Assembly: GCA_027451825.1 (NCBI GenBank)
Contig: DAIDHZ010000003.1
Span: 41,055 to 105,054, forward strand
Length of the DNA: 64,000 nt
Reading direction: 5' to 3'
Source: Chlamydiota bacterium
GTDB lineage: Bacteria > Chlamydiota > Chlamydiia > Chlamydiales > SM23-39
The first letter of the stretch is position 1; each line of letters opens with the position of its first letter. The notes under the pieces were generated by a model that was not told the DNA's origin, did not search any database, and saw nothing but the letters and a program-made list of their open reading frames with translations. The position numbers were made by a program, and so were the translations under genes. Positions 1-8,288 of the stretch are shown here, piece after piece.

Positions 1-562
1 TCCAATTTTCGCCAAAATTTTTCGTCCCGTTTAAAGAAAAAGAAATGGGTGTGTCATATAAAATAGATCCGTTCATCTGGATGGATTCATTGCCTTTTCG
101 ATTTCTTTTGAATTTAAGATTTCCTTGGATGTCAATATGGACATTTTCCGAAATTTCTACATCTTTGAGTTCTACATTTTTTAAATTGAGTTTGAAAGGC
201 GTCGAAGAGAGAGATGCCATGAGTGATGAGTTTTCTTTGCTCTCTTTTATTTTCCAGCGGATATGTTCTGCATACACTTTGGTAAAAGAGATCTCTTTTT
301 TTAAGAATTGAAAAAGGGAAAGTTCAGCGGATAGATTGCCGCATTCAATTGTGAAATCAGGGGAGTTGATAGAGACGTTTTCTAGTTGAAAAGAGGGGAA
401 AAAATGGATGATTTTTCCAATTTGAATTTGGATGTCTGATTCTTGAAGCGTTTTTGCGAGGTAGTTTTCAATTTTTTGTTTAACATATGAGCTATGTAAA
501 AGAGCATTCATAACTCCTAAAAGAAAAAATAAAGAGACGATAAAAATGATTGTTTTTTTCAT
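1..562 (-). CDS. tamB: TamB-like translocation/assembly protein, N-terminal part (cut by window edge)
   Basis: The reading frame starts with ATG at 562 and stays open to the left edge, so only about 187 N-terminal residues are visible. It begins with a short basic stretch and one hydrophobic segment (residues about 3-22), as in a signal anchor, followed by an AsmA/TamB-like region of alternating beta-strand character (for example QIEN, LENVSINSP, LKDVEIS). TamB spans the periplasm and works with the outer-membrane barrel TamA in envelope assembly or lipid transport. The start overlaps the stop of the upstream Omp85 gene by one base (TAATG), so the two are co-transcribed and probably translationally coupled. 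The call rests on this context plus the N-terminal pattern; the diagnostic C-terminal DUF490 domain lies outside the window. Confidence 0.7.
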   Translation of the reverse strand, partial: MKKTIIFIVSLFFLLGVMNALLHSSYVKQKIENYLAKTLQESDIQIQIGKIIHFFPSFQLENVSINSPDFTIECGNLSAELSLFQFLKKEISFTKVYAEHIRWKIKESKENSSLMASLSSTPFKLNLKNVELKDVEISENVHIDIQGNLKFKRNRKGNESIQMNGSILYDTPISFSLNGTKNFGENW

Positions 563-2343
563 TAAAATGCCTGCCCAATGGATGCATAAAATTCAAATTT
601 GTGATCGATCTCTTCTCTTCGGTCCAAAGGAAATGCGATATCGAGTCGAAGAGGTCCAAAAAATGCAAAATAGCGAACGCCGACACCCACGGATTTAAAC
701 CATTTTGCATCAAGTTTCGGAAGTTCATGAAAGGTAACAGTTCCAAAATCCATAAAAGGGACGACTCCCACATTTTTCATCATGCGAATTCGAAGTTCAA
801 CGGTTGAAAAAATGGCCGATCTACCGCCAAGAGGTTTATGGCCGATCGTGGGGCTGACCGATTTATAGCGATACCCTCGAAGTTCATCCTCAGATCCTCC
901 TAAAAACAATTTGGGAAGAGGAATGTTTTCTCTTTTTGTTCCGGCAATGGAGCCGCATTGAAGCCGCATTGCTAAGACCCATCTTTCCGAAGGCGTAAGT
1001 GGGATGTATCCGGTGAGTGTGAGTCTTTGTTTAACGAAGTGAACATTGGACGTTTGTAAACTTTGATAGGGGGTTGCTGAATATGTGATGGAATATCCTT
1101 GTGTTGGATTTAGAGCATCATTTGAATGATCGTATTTGGCAAAAAGAGGAAGTCCAATGAGAAAATAGGTTCCATTTGATGCGCTACGAGTGACATCGAT
1201 GTGATCAATTTTAAGACCCAAAGAAATGTTTTTTTTAGGTCCGATCGGTCGTTCAATATAATTGGCAAAGCGATACATAAAAGACGTGTAGGGGAAAATT
1301 TTCTCTTGAGATATTTCTCCAAGAGCGCGATAGGTTTGATCAAACTCTAAAAAGTCCGGCTTTTTATAGGTCATCAACCCTGCGTAATATTTTTGAGAGA
1401 TGTCTGCTTTTAAAGAGAGGATCTCTCCCATGCCTCGAAGATTGCGATGCGTCCAGGAAATCGTACCTCCAAAGCCATCCACTGTTCCATAGAAGGCTCC
1501 AAGATTGATTTTTTTGTGTTTTGCTTCAGTCACTCGCATTTTGATGGGAAGAGCGCCTTTTTCATCAAGCTCATCTCCATGAGAAATCATGACAGAGCTA
1601 AAAAGTTCTGTTTTTAAAAGCCTTTTTTGAGTCTCTGTGATTAAATCAGAGTCATAGATTTCGCCTTCTTTCCAAGAGATTTTTTGTTCAATAAAATCAG
1701 GTCTGATTTCTTTGATTCCAAAGAGAGAAAGGGGGCCGAAAGAAGAAAGAGGCCCTTCTTTAACGCAGCATGCGGCGTTGACAGAAAAATCAGCCATATC
1801 CACTTCGACTTTTCGTTTTTCAACTTGAGCCAAAGGATATCCGCATCTGGCAAGCTCTGAAAGGACTTTGAGTTCTGCATTGATGATTTCTCTAGAAAGC
1901 GCGGGGCTATCGATTTGGAGCCCCAGTTGTTCTTCTGAGAGAGGACAGCACCCGGCAATTGTGGCAAGGAGTTCACAATTTTTCCCGTGATATACTTCAT
2001 AAGATTTGAGTTTGAATTGCTCTCCGGGAGTAATGATGATATCGACTCGAAATTCATGATCTAAAGTCTCTATTTCGGAAGTAATGGATGCATTATAATA
2101 CGCATGTGCGTGAAGAGCTTTGATGAGATTGGGAATATCGGCTGCAATTCGATAGCGCAGTCCGTTAATGGATGCAGGAGGCCGATGTTGCAATGAGACT
2201 AATTGCGACGTATCGACCAGGGATTGAAGTGCTGCTGTATCGCTAAGACCAATAAAGCGCACATCATAAGAAATGGCAGAGGCAAATGTTGGCGTTAAAA
2301 AAAAGAAAGCGAGAGAGAAAACTGTAAATCTTTTTTTTGCCAT
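562..2343 (-). CDS. tamA: Omp85-family outer membrane protein, TamA-like
   Basis: This 593-residue protein has a clear signal peptide (Lys/Arg start, hydrophobic core, cleavage after FASA near residue 23), an N-terminal half consistent with POTRA repeats, and a C-terminal Omp85 barrel. The barrel shows the loop-6 region GGSEDELRGYRYKSV, with the conserved RGY/RGF arginine, and ends in aromatic Phe. BamA is usually near 800 residues with five POTRA domains; the length here is close to TamA (about 577 residues, three POTRA domains), and the next gene is TamB-like. It should sit in the outer membrane. The start ATG at 2343 is kept because the signal peptide begins there. A second Omp85 (BamA) is expected elsewhere in the genome. 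Confidence 0.85.
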   Translation of the reverse strand: MAKKRFTVFSLAFFFLTPTFASAISYDVRFIGLSDTAALQSLVDTSQLVSLQHRPPASINGLRYRIAADIPNLIKALHAHAYYNASITSEIETLDHEFRVDIIITPGEQFKLKSYEVYHGKNCELLATIAGCCPLSEEQLGLQIDSPALSREIINAELKVLSELARCGYPLAQVEKRKVEVDMADFSVNAACCVKEGPLSSFGPLSLFGIKEIRPDFIEQKISWKEGEIYDSDLITETQKRLLKTELFSSVMISHGDELDEKGALPIKMRVTEAKHKKINLGAFYGTVDGFGGTISWTHRNLRGMGEILSLKADISQKYYAGLMTYKKPDFLEFDQTYRALGEISQEKIFPYTSFMYRFANYIERPIGPKKNISLGLKIDHIDVTRSASNGTYFLIGLPLFAKYDHSNDALNPTQGYSITYSATPYQSLQTSNVHFVKQRLTLTGYIPLTPSERWVLAMRLQCGSIAGTKRENIPLPKLFLGGSEDELRGYRYKSVSPTIGHKPLGGRSAIFSTVELRIRMMKNVGVVPFMDFGTVTFHELPKLDAKWFKSVGVGVRYFAFFGPLRLDIAFPLDRREEIDHKFEFYASIGQAF

Positions 2344-2376
2344 GCAATTTCAATGTAATTTATCATGGCATTTATT

Positions 2377-2550
2377 TATACCGCGAACCGTCAGGTTTGG
2401 TGAATTTGGACTTGCTGCGACTTCGTCAAATCGATCCTCCTTCTCACCCTGCCCGCTTGGGGCCGGGCTTCGTCGGTCGGCACGCAAAGCTTCGATTTGG
2501 TTTTTGTCTCGCCGAGTCCAAATTCACCAAACCTGATGGTTTGCGGTATA
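2377..2550. repeat. Long palindromic element, copy 1
   Basis: A left arm at 2377-2412 and a right arm at 2515-2550 are inverted copies matching at 34 of 36 positions. The roughly 100 bp interior holds a GCTGCGACTTCGTC-type landmark and a second match with the element at 9655-9835 (CTTCGATTTGG near the right arm). The element lies between tamA and the HTH-DUF6314 gene and abuts another palindrome. Both strands happen to be open for about 80 codons, but these frames are products of the palindrome, not genes. Confidence 0.85.
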
Positions 2551-2724
2551 TACCGAAACAACTTGAAGAATCGGGAATATGACAAGAAGGCTATCCTGAA
2601 TTTGAGCCAAGCGAAGCTGACGCCGAAGCAGCTCAACTTAAGCAAGTTGAGCGATGCAGGCGGGTCTCAAATTCAGAGACAGCCGACGCAGTCAGAAACC
2701 GATTCTTCAGGCTGTTTCGGTATA
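2549..2724. repeat. Long palindromic element, copy 2 (TACCGAAACA type)
   Basis: Arms at 2549-2574 and 2699-2724 match at 24 of 26 positions and share the outer TATA with copy 1, so the two palindromes are directly fused. Its left arm is identical over 24 bases to the reverse complement of the right arm of the element at 36822-36982. Read on the minus strand, the interior has the landmarks GCGTCGGCT and AGCCTTCTTG that also occur in the elements at 36.8 and 48.8 kb. Confidence 0.85.
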
Positions 2725-2732
2725 CCATTTGG

Positions 2733-3509
2733 TTATGTATAACAGTACTCCATGTCCTCATTTTTTTTAGGGCCGATAATTCTCCAATTGAGTCGAATAC
2801 TATGTTGGTCCCAAGGAATTGTCGCCAGATACACATCTTCTTCACAGAGATGGGAATCGACAGAAGCGAGAAGATGGTTCCCGGTGGGAGTTAAGTGGAA
2901 AAGAAAGACCGGTTGATCAGGGCCAAAACGCAAATGTTCTAAAGAAATCACCCCTGCGCTTTGGTCCAATGTCCAACGAAAGATATTACTGAAGCTAATG
3001 TCTTTATCTAATTTTACTTGCCAAGAGCCTCTTTCATGAAAAATGAGTACATTGTCAGTGGGATTGCTGACAAGGACAGCTCCTTTTCCTTTTCCGTTCC
3101 ATCCATTTTCATCTTTGGACTTTGCAATGCGAATGAATTGTTTTACACTTTTCAGCCTTTCCCAGAAAGAGAGCAAAATAGACGCTTCAAATCGTCCTTC
3201 AAAAATCTCTTGCTGAACCAATGAATAAAGTTTTTTATCTTGAGGCGAGAGTAATGTATATGTTTTTTTTAGAAGTTGTTCTAGCTCGCTCAATAAAGGA
3301 TATGTTGGATTCAACTGATAGAGTTTTGTTTTGCCCTCACAGTAACTGATCACAATTTTTCCTTTTTCCAATCGAGCTAAAGCATTTTGAAGAGACGTTA
3401 AAGGCGTTTTTAAAAGCCTTTGTAGTTGAGCACCATAACATTTGTTATTCACAAAAAGAAAAAGAAGAATTTTTTGTATATTTTTGCTCCCGCAAAGGCC
3501 TTCTAACAT
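2733..3509 (-). CDS. Winged-helix protein with C-terminal DUF6314-like domain
   Basis: A 258-residue protein. Residues about 1-70 look like a winged helix-turn-helix of ArsR or TrmB type (GAQLQRLL, LTSLQNALARLEKGKI). The C-terminal half, about 125-258, matches the lipocalin-like DUF6314 pattern: GKGKGAVLV, YxExG-like FHERGSW, HLCEEDVY and NWRIIGPKKNEDMEY near the end. The DUF6314 match comes from remembered motif spacing and was not searched. The gene is divergent from bioB with a 172-base gap that could hold promoters for both, so a role as a ligand-sensing regulator of the bio operon is possible but only an inference. Function is otherwise unknown. Confidence 0.6.
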   Translation of the reverse strand: MLEGLCGSKNIQKILLFLFVNNKCYGAQLQRLLKTPLTSLQNALARLEKGKIVISYCEGKTKLYQLNPTYPLLSELEQLLKKTYTLLSPQDKKLYSLVQQEIFEGRFEASILLSFWERLKSVKQFIRIAKSKDENGWNGKGKGAVLVSNPTDNVLIFHERGSWQVKLDKDISFSNIFRWTLDQSAGVISLEHLRFGPDQPVFLFHLTPTGNHLLASVDSHLCEEDVYLATIPWDQHSIRLNWRIIGPKKNEDMEYCYT

Positions 3510-3681
3510 TTAAATTCACCTAATTTTTAGTTTTTAAGAGGGGCTGTTTTTGTTGAAATATGAGGTTTTTTTACCTATTTTTCAGGTTTTATAAACGGGT
3601 TTTTAGTTTATGCGATGGAAGTTTTTATTGAAAGAAGAAGTTGAAGGTTTTTACAATGCAAAGCCAATTTGAGGTAAAAGA

Positions 3682-4644
3682 ATGAGCAGATGCGATTGGA
3701 CGAAAGAAGAAATAAAAAACATCTATCAGACTCCTTTATTAGAACTGATTTATCAAGCTGCATCCATTCATCGAAAGTACCATGCTGCAGATCAAATTCA
3801 GGTTTGTTCTTTAATTTCGATAAAAACAGGAGGATGTCCTGAAGATTGTAAATACTGCCCTCAAGCGGCTCGTTATCAAACGAATGTAGAAGCAACTGCT
3901 TTGATGCGGGAAGAAGAAATTTTAAGTTCAGCAAAAAAAGCCATTGCAAATGGAGCTACAAGGGTGTGTTTAGGAGCTGCTTGGCGTTCTGTTAGAGACA
4001 GTGCTCAATTTGATCGGATTTTAGAAGTTGTCAAAGAAATTACTGAGATGGGTGTAGAGGTCTGTTGCACTCTTGGAATGCTCAACGAATCTCAAGCTGA
4101 AAGACTGAAAGCGGCAGGTCTTCATGCGTATAATCACAATTTGGATACATCTAAAGAATTTTATTCTTCGATCATCACCTCTCGTCGATATGAAGATCGG
4201 TTGAATACGTTGGATGCCGTTGAAAAAGCAGGGGTGCACGTTTGCTCAGGTGGGATTATTGGAATGGGAGAAAGTGTAGAAGATCGCATTGGGCTTCTTT
4301 ACATGTTAGCATCTCGCAATCCTCACCCAGAATCAGTTCCGATCAATTTATTAGTTCCGGTTCCAGGAACTCCTTTAGAAGAGAAAAAGCCAGTGCCTAT
4401 TTGGGATTTAATACGAATGATTGCAACGGCGCGGATGATCATGCCAAAAGCAATGATTCGTCTTTCTGCCGGACGACTTGGACGCTCTTTAGAAGAACAG
4501 GCTCTTTGCTTTTTAGCAGGAGCAAATTCTATTTTTTCCGGAGAAAAGCTTTTGACTCGTCCCAATCCTGATTTTGATGAAGATCGAGAAATGATGCATC
4601 TATTTGGATTAAAGATTCGTCCTGCTTTTGCGGTAAATTCATGA
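3682..4644 (+). CDS. bioB: Biotin synthase
   Basis: BioB inserts sulfur into dethiobiotin, the last step of biotin synthesis, using radical SAM chemistry. The 320-residue protein has the radical-SAM cluster CPEDCKYC (C52, C56, C59), the [13 protein letters not shown] lead-in typical of BioB, and the following [17 protein letters not shown] and [10 protein letters not shown] motifs. Length equals the family norm. ATG at 3682 is preceded by GAGG at a 7-base distance. It is the first gene of the bio operon and shares a 4-base ATGA overlap with bioF. There is an upstream gap of 172 bases to the divergent HTH-DUF6314 gene. The call is secure. Confidence 0.97.
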   Translation: MSRCDWTKEEIKNIYQTPLLELIYQAASIHRKYHAADQIQVCSLISIKTGGCPEDCKYCPQAARYQTNVEATALMREEEILSSAKKAIANGATRVCLGAAWRSVRDSAQFDRILEVVKEITEMGVEVCCTLGMLNESQAERLKAAGLHAYNHNLDTSKEFYSSIITSRRYEDRLNTLDAVEKAGVHVCSGGIIGMGESVEDRIGLLYMLASRNPHPESVPINLLVPVPGTPLEEKKPVPIWDLIRMIATARMIMPKAMIRLSAGRLGRSLEEQALCFLAGANSIFSGEKLLTRPNPDFDEDREMMHLFGLKIRPAFAVNS

Positions 4645-5720
4645 GTCTTTATTTTTTAGAAGAGCGTATTCAAAAAAGAAAGAATGAAGGGATTTTTAGG
4701 TCTCTTCCCGAGATGAAGAATCTTGTTGATCTTACTTCGAATGATTACTTTGGGTTTGCTCGTTCGTTAGGTTTAGAGAAAATGTCTAAAGAAGTCGATT
4801 GCATAGGGGCTACCGGATCCCGTCTTTTAACCGGAAATCATCCATTGCATGGAGAGTTAGAGGAAAAAATTGCGCATTTTTATCAAAGTGAATGTTTGCT
4901 TTTTAATTCTGGATATACGGCGAATTTAGGTCTTATCTCTGCATTAGGTACGCAAGAGGTGACTTTTTTATATGATCTAGAAATTCATGCTTCCATGATC
5001 GATGGAATGCGTCTTTCTAGAGCAAAAAGTGTCCCATTTAGGCATAACGATCTGAATTCTTTGGAAAGAAGGTTGAAAGAAGCTTCTTTTCCTGTCTTTG
5101 TATTGATTGAATCCATCTATTCAATCAGCGGGGATTTTGCCCCTTTGAAAGAAATGATGGCTCTTTCATTGCAATATGGAGCTCATTTGATTGTGGATGA
5201 GGCTCATGCAACCGGGGTTTGTGGTCTAGGTGGCAGAGGGTATGTTGCTGAGTGTGGATTAGAGTCTCAAGTCTTTGCTCGAATTCATACTTTTAGTAAA
5301 GCACTTGGCAGTTATGGCGCCTGCATTCTTGGGAGCAAAAGTCTTAAAGAGTATCTTATCAATTTTTCAAGATCTTTTATTTATACAACAGCACTACCGC
5401 CTTTGGTGCTTTTTTTGATTGAAGCAGGTTACGAAAAGCTTCAAAAAGAGGGGAAAGAGCATCAAAGACGTTTAAAGGATTTGATTTTTTATTTTCAGAA
5501 GAAATTGGATATCCATAAAGATCCAACTCCGATTCAATCCATTCCTATTTCTGGAATTGAAAGAGTGCGACATTTTTCCAAAATGTTGATGGAGTGCGGT
5601 CTTGATGTTCGAGCCATTGTTCCTCCGACTACAAAACGAGGCAAGGAGTGCTTGCGTGTGGTCTTGCATAGTTTCAATAAAGAAGAGGAGATCGATCAAC
5701 TTGCAGAGATTTTAAAATGA
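4641..5720 (+). CDS. bioF: 8-amino-7-oxononanoate synthase
   Basis: BioF is a PLP enzyme that condenses pimeloyl-ACP (or CoA) with alanine. The 359-residue protein carries the alpha-oxoamine synthase motifs: [28 protein letters not shown] (D186) and FSKALGSYG with the Schiff-base lysine K220. It is slightly shorter than E. coli BioF (384). Translation is coupled by ATGA overlaps to bioB upstream and bioD downstream. BioF needs a pimeloyl thioester, yet no recognised pimeloyl-forming gene is in this operon, which makes the last gene of the operon of interest. Confidence 0.96.
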   Translation: MSLYFLEERIQKRKNEGIFRSLPEMKNLVDLTSNDYFGFARSLGLEKMSKEVDCIGATGSRLLTGNHPLHGELEEKIAHFYQSECLLFNSGYTANLGLISALGTQEVTFLYDLEIHASMIDGMRLSRAKSVPFRHNDLNSLERRLKEASFPVFVLIESIYSISGDFAPLKEMMALSLQYGAHLIVDEAHATGVCGLGGRGYVAECGLESQVFARIHTFSKALGSYGACILGSKSLKEYLINFSRSFIYTTALPPLVLFLIEAGYEKLQKEGKEHQRRLKDLIFYFQKKLDIHKDPTPIQSIPISGIERVRHFSKMLMECGLDVRAIVPPTTKRGKECLRVVLHSFNKEEEIDQLAEILK

Positions 5721-6355
5721 ATGAGGGAAAACGGATTGTTATAGCGGGTATCAATACGGATGTTGGGAAGACAGTCGTTGCAGCGATTTTGATGGAAGCT
5801 TTGGAAGGTTATTATTGGAAACCGGTGCAGTGCGGAAAGCCCTGTGATCGAGATTGGGTCTCTAGAAAGATTTCTTTCAAAAATCGGTGTTATCCAAGTG
5901 TTGATTTAAGTGCTCCTTGCTCTCCTCATCTAGCTGCAAAAAAAGAGGGAATTCGCATTGATGCAAAACGTTTAATTCCTCCTTCTTGTCCTTCTTATCT
6001 GATCATTGAAGGGACGGGTGGGCTTCTTTCTCCTTTAAACGACATTGAGAGTTGGGCTGATGCTGCAGCTCTTTGGGAGGCTCATTGGATTTTAGTTCAT
6101 CGTCATTATTTGGGGAGTTTGAACCATTTTTTTTTGACTGTTGAAGCGATGAAACATAGAAACCTATCTCTTTTAGGAGTTGTGTTTAATGGAGATGGTG
6201 ACTTTGAAACAGAAGAAATGCTTTTAAAAAAAACAAACACACAATGTTTAGGGAGGCTATTGTGGCAACAGAGGCTCACAAAAGCAGTTGTAAAAAATCT
6301 TGCACAAAAATGGAAAAAAGCGATTCATGCAGCTCTTTTGTTAAAAGAGATCTAG
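5717..6355 (+). CDS. bioD: Dethiobiotin synthetase
   Basis: BioD closes the ureido ring of dethiobiotin from diaminopelargonate, CO2 and ATP. The 212-residue protein has the P-loop variant GINTDVGKT (K18), the KPVQCG motif that follows in BioD, and EGTGGLLSPLN. Length fits the family (about 220). It overlaps bioF by ATGA, and its C-terminal coding region overlaps the start of bioA. The C-terminus is Lys- and Leu-rich and a little divergent, perhaps because the same DNA also encodes the N-terminus of BioA. Confidence 0.95.
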   Translation: MNEGKRIVIAGINTDVGKTVVAAILMEALEGYYWKPVQCGKPCDRDWVSRKISFKNRCYPSVDLSAPCSPHLAAKKEGIRIDAKRLIPPSCPSYLIIEGTGGLLSPLNDIESWADAAALWEAHWILVHRHYLGSLNHFFLTVEAMKHRNLSLLGVVFNGDGDFETEEMLLKKTNTQCLGRLLWQQRLTKAVVKNLAQKWKKAIHAALLLKEI

Positions 6356-7590
6356 ATTGTATATGGCACCCATTTACTCAAGCACAAATAGCAAAGCCTC
6401 CTACTGCAATTGTAAAAGGCAAGGGGGCCTATCTTTATTCTGACACAGGAGATGTTTATTTGGATGGGATTTCATCATGGTGGGTGAATTTGCATGGGCA
6501 TGCGCATCCTTACATTGCAGAAAAAATTGCAAAGCAAGCGCAAGAATTAGAACATGTCATTTTTGCAGGATATACGCATCCTCAGGCCATTTTGTTAGCA
6601 GAACGGTTGCTTTCTTTGTTTTCAGGCCATTTTTCTCATGTTTTCTATTCTGATAATGGATCGACATCTGTCGAAGTTGCTTTGAAAATGGCTTTTCAAG
6701 TGAAAGGCGGAAAAAAACGGCTGCTTTCATTTCAAAATGCGTATCATGGAGACACTTTTGGAGCAATGGCATCTGCAGGGAAATCTCATTACAATCAACC
6801 TTTTTGGCCTTATTTGTTTGAAGTTCATTCAATACCACCTCCTATTTTCGGCAAGGAAGATGAATCATTCAAAGCGTTTGAAAGAGTGATTGCTACAGGA
6901 GAAGTAGGTGCTTTTATTTTTGAGCCGTTGATTCAAGGATCGGGAGGGATGATTCCTCATTGCGGTCAATCTTTAAACCGAATGATTCAAAGATGCAAGA
7001 AAGAGGGGGTTATCACGATTGCTGATGAGGTAATGACCGGTTTTGGCAGGACCGGTTCTCTTTTTGCTTCAAAGAGCTTCGAAGATTATCCGGATTTGAT
7101 GTGCCTTTCAAAAGGAATCACGGGAGGTTTCTTACCGCTAGGCGCGACTTTAGTTAAAAAGTATATTTTTGAATCTTTTCTTTCTCAAAATCCTGCCCGA
7201 GCATTTCTTCATGGGCATTCGTATACCGCAAATCCTTTAGCTTGTGCTGCAGCAAATGCAAATTTAGACCTGTTATTACAGCCTGAATGTCATGAAGCCA
7301 GAAAAAGGATTGAATTAGAACATCTTCAGTTCCAAAAACAATGGAAAAATCATCCAAAACTGATTCGTTGCGATGTTGTGGGGACAATTTTAGCAATTGA
7401 ATATAAAACGGAAAATGCTTCCTACCATCATCCATTGAAAGAGCGTCTGATTGATTTTTTTAAAGAAGAAGGCGTTCTTATACGTCCTCTTGGGAACGTG
7501 CTCTATTTAATTCCTCCCTACTGTATTCGCCCTGAAGAACTACAGAAAATTTATTCCTTAATTATAATTACTTTGGAGAAATGGCAATGA
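6310..7590 (+). CDS. bioA: Adenosylmethionine-8-amino-7-oxononanoate aminotransferase
   Basis: BioA is a class-III PLP aminotransferase making 7,8-diaminopelargonate. Motifs seen are IWHPFTQ, GISSWWVNLHGHAHP, ADEVMTGFGRTG and LSKGITGG with the PLP lysine. With ATG at 6310 the protein has 426 residues, close to E. coli BioA (429), and IWHP falls at residue 18 as expected. This start overlaps bioD by 46 bases and lacks a good ribosome site. An in-frame GTG at 6262 has a strong GGGAGG five bases upstream and would add 16 residues, so the real start is uncertain. The stop overlaps the next start as ATGA (7587-7590). Confidence 0.95.
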   Translation: MEKSDSCSSFVKRDLDCIWHPFTQAQIAKPPTAIVKGKGAYLYSDTGDVYLDGISSWWVNLHGHAHPYIAEKIAKQAQELEHVIFAGYTHPQAILLAERLLSLFSGHFSHVFYSDNGSTSVEVALKMAFQVKGGKKRLLSFQNAYHGDTFGAMASAGKSHYNQPFWPYLFEVHSIPPPIFGKEDESFKAFERVIATGEVGAFIFEPLIQGSGGMIPHCGQSLNRMIQRCKKEGVITIADEVMTGFGRTGSLFASKSFEDYPDLMCLSKGITGGFLPLGATLVKKYIFESFLSQNPARAFLHGHSYTANPLACAAANANLDLLLQPECHEARKRIELEHLQFQKQWKNHPKLIRCDVVGTILAIEYKTENASYHHPLKERLIDFFKEEGVLIRPLGNVLYLIPPYCIRPEELQKIYSLIIITLEKWQ

Positions 7591-8288
7591 TTAAAGGCTT
7601 TATTTCCTTTGAGAAAGAAATTCAAGAACTGATTCATCCGATTGTGAAAGATCCTGTTTTACATGGACTTTGGATCAATACTCTTTCTTATCTTGAAAAT
7701 TGCGGCGCGCGTAAGATTGCGGCTTGTGAACATCCAACAGCAGTGAAAGAAGAAATGCTAAAACATGCATCCGAAGAGTTTCGGCATGCTTTTTATCTTA
7801 AAAAGCAACTTTCTCGAATTGATCAATATTATGAAGATTATCGGAAGACTTCTCTTTTAGGAGGGTGGGCAGCCTATCATTATTTGAATGTTTTGGACTT
7901 AAGAACCTCTCGTTATCTCAAAATGTTAGGAAAAAATCGATTCGAGATTCAGAAGTTAGCTTATCTTTTAGTGACGTATGCGATTGAATTGCGAGCACAA
8001 GAGCTATATCCTCTTTATCACAAAGCTCTTAAGCAATGTCATTCGAAAATACAAGTGCAATCAATTCTTCTTGAAGAGAAAGAGCATTTACAAGAAATGG
8101 AAAACGAATTGAGTCGGATTCAAAATGCCTCAATCTACATTGAGAATATCTGTCAGATAGAAGCCGATTTATTTAAGAAATGGCTTAAAGAAGTAAAAGA
8201 GAGGGGTTTTCTAGATATTTTTGGATCGATTTTAAAAATTGAGCCGCTTCCGCTCCATCGATCACGCGATGATCTGCGGAAAGAGTGA
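7587..8288 (+). CDS. Ferritin-like di-iron carboxylate protein, last gene of bio operon
   Basis: I do not recognise a named family. With start ATG 7587 (ATGA overlap with bioA, GGAG eight bases upstream) it has 233 residues, all-helical in character. It shows two ExxH motifs, EEFRH (E64, H67) and EEKEH (E164, H167), about 100 residues apart, plus helix glutamates E37 (YLEN) and E134 (IELR). This is the six-ligand layout of di-iron carboxylate enzymes and resembles the EENRH/DEKRH pair of acyl-ACP desaturases. Its operon position suggests a role in biotin synthesis, possibly making the pimeloyl thioester by oxidative cleavage of an acyl chain as BioI does; that is inference. The last 34 residues are read antisense to the end of pdhC. 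An alternative start is ATG 7581. Confidence 0.75.
   Translation: MIKGFISFEKEIQELIHPIVKDPVLHGLWINTLSYLENCGARKIAACEHPTAVKEEMLKHASEEFRHAFYLKKQLSRIDQYYEDYRKTSLLGGWAAYHYLNVLDLRTSRYLKMLGKNRFEIQKLAYLLVTYAIELRAQELYPLYHKALKQCHSKIQVQSILLEEKEHLQEMENELSRIQNASIYIENICQIEADLFKKWLKEVKERGFLDIFGSILKIEPLPLHRSRDDLRKE

Noticed and set aside
2273..2845. Open frames of 70-87 codons on both strands across the palindromes
   Set aside because: They arise from the inverted repeats; there is no ribosome site and no protein-like conservation pattern between copies.
4242..4571. Overlapping frame inside bioB
   Set aside because: Serine/arginine-rich shadow of the bioB frame without start signals.
7581..8288. Possible CADD/PqqC-like protein
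   Set aside because: The motif layout (two ExxH motifs and helix Glu) fits a ferritin-like di-iron fold, but the sequence does not match remembered CADD motifs, so I did not use that name.
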